5,361 bases of DNA from Methanobacteriota archaeon (GTDB taxonomy: Archaea; Thermoplasmatota; Poseidoniia; Poseidoniales; Thalassarchaeaceae). A model generated the notes under the pieces. It saw nothing but the letters and a program-made list of their open reading frames with translations, was not told the DNA's origin and did no database searches. Within the stretch, counting starts at the first letter, position 1, and each line of letters starts with the position of its first letter. Positions 5,249-5,361 of this stretch are shown here, one piece after another. The position numbers and the translations under genes are program-made. Where the stretch lies: assembly GCA_014384685.1 (NCBI GenBank), contig JACNFL010000108.1, forward strand, positions 1 to 5,361, read 5' to 3'.

Positions 5249-5361
5249 CAGTGCAGAATATTCTTCTTCAGTCTGGACTCCCGTACCCTTGCTTCCACCA
5301 ACATCGTTTCAATCTACCGTGAAACGGATGGAATACGTGCCGAATTACGCCCAACCGCCGT
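5249..5361. other. Edge region upstream of the membrane-protein gene; coding-like on both strands, unresolved
   Basis: On the - strand, in the frame of the 305-residue protein, the translation reads FGTYSIRFTVD, TGA (5311-5309), then NDVGGSKGTGVQTEEEYSALM running into the proposed start. A TAA also occurs at 5347-5345. Codon use (G-rich first positions) looks coding despite the two stops, as in a decayed extracellular beta domain ahead of a membrane anchor. The exact antisense register on the + strand is fully open to the window edge and reads STNIVSIYRETDGIRAELRPT. It could be the start of a divergent gene from TTG-5243, with GGGAGGAG at 5223-5230. Codon-register symmetry means one of the two is a shadow of the other, and the window edge prevents a decision. 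I see no convincing promoter here. Confidence 0.35.

Noticed and set aside
5255..5264. Perfect 10-base palindrome AGAATATTCT just upstream of the membrane-protein ATG, beside TGCATCAGTGCA
   Set aside because: Too short and AT-rich to call an operator. It occurs once and has no recognisable partner site or regulator.
1..5361. Search for tRNA, rRNA, CRISPR repeats, insertion-sequence ends and attachment sites
   Set aside because: No cloverleaf, regularly spaced repeat, terminal inverted repeat or transposase/integrase frame could be found by reading. The only repeat is the 106-base-offset pair.

Overview
The window holds a tightly packed late heme-biosynthesis gene run on the + strand (about 1-3566). 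It converges on a - strand block (about 3544-5361) of two poorly characterised membrane-protein genes and a fragment of a ferrochelatase gene. The + strand order is: the last 22 codons of an unidentified upstream gene, hemE (uroporphyrinogen III decarboxylase), hemN (oxygen-independent coproporphyrinogen III dehydrogenase, radical SAM), and a short HemY-type protoporphyrinogen oxidase. Gaps are 1-8 bases or the genes overlap, so one transcript is likely. Together the three enzymes take uroporphyrinogen III to coproporphyrinogen III, then protoporphyrinogen IX, then protoporphyrin IX. The final step, iron insertion by HemH, is represented only by the C-terminal ~58 residues of a ferrochelatase, on the opposite strand and overlapping the 3' end of the oxidase gene tail to tail.

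Reading the - strand in its own direction (from 5361 downward): a coding-like edge stretch with two in-frame stops; a 305-residue protein with three predicted membrane segments, a beta-rich soluble domain and an acidic Ser/Glu-rich tail; a second, smaller membrane protein in exactly the same reading frame, separated only by a TAA and 51 bases; then a 101-residue chimeric reading frame. The front of that chimera is a diverged copy of the preceding protein's C-terminal motif, and its back is the ferrochelatase tail. The two motif copies lie 106 bp apart, which puts them in different frames. This looks like a duplication or recombination scar that replaced most of a ferrochelatase gene.

Organism: the DNA is moderately AT-rich, the genes are close-packed, Shine-Dalgarno sites are of the GGAG/GAGGTGA kind, and TTG starts seem to be used. 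The heme enzymes are of the classical protoporphyrin type. The two-membrane-segment plus beta-domain proteins with acidic tails remind me of planktonic marine Euryarchaeota (Marine Group II/Poseidoniales), but nothing here is diagnostic and a marine bacterium is possible. No RNA gene, CRISPR array, insertion sequence, origin or convincing terminator was seen. I found no complete new system. The most unusual region is the broken ferrochelatase junction with its frame-shifted repeat.
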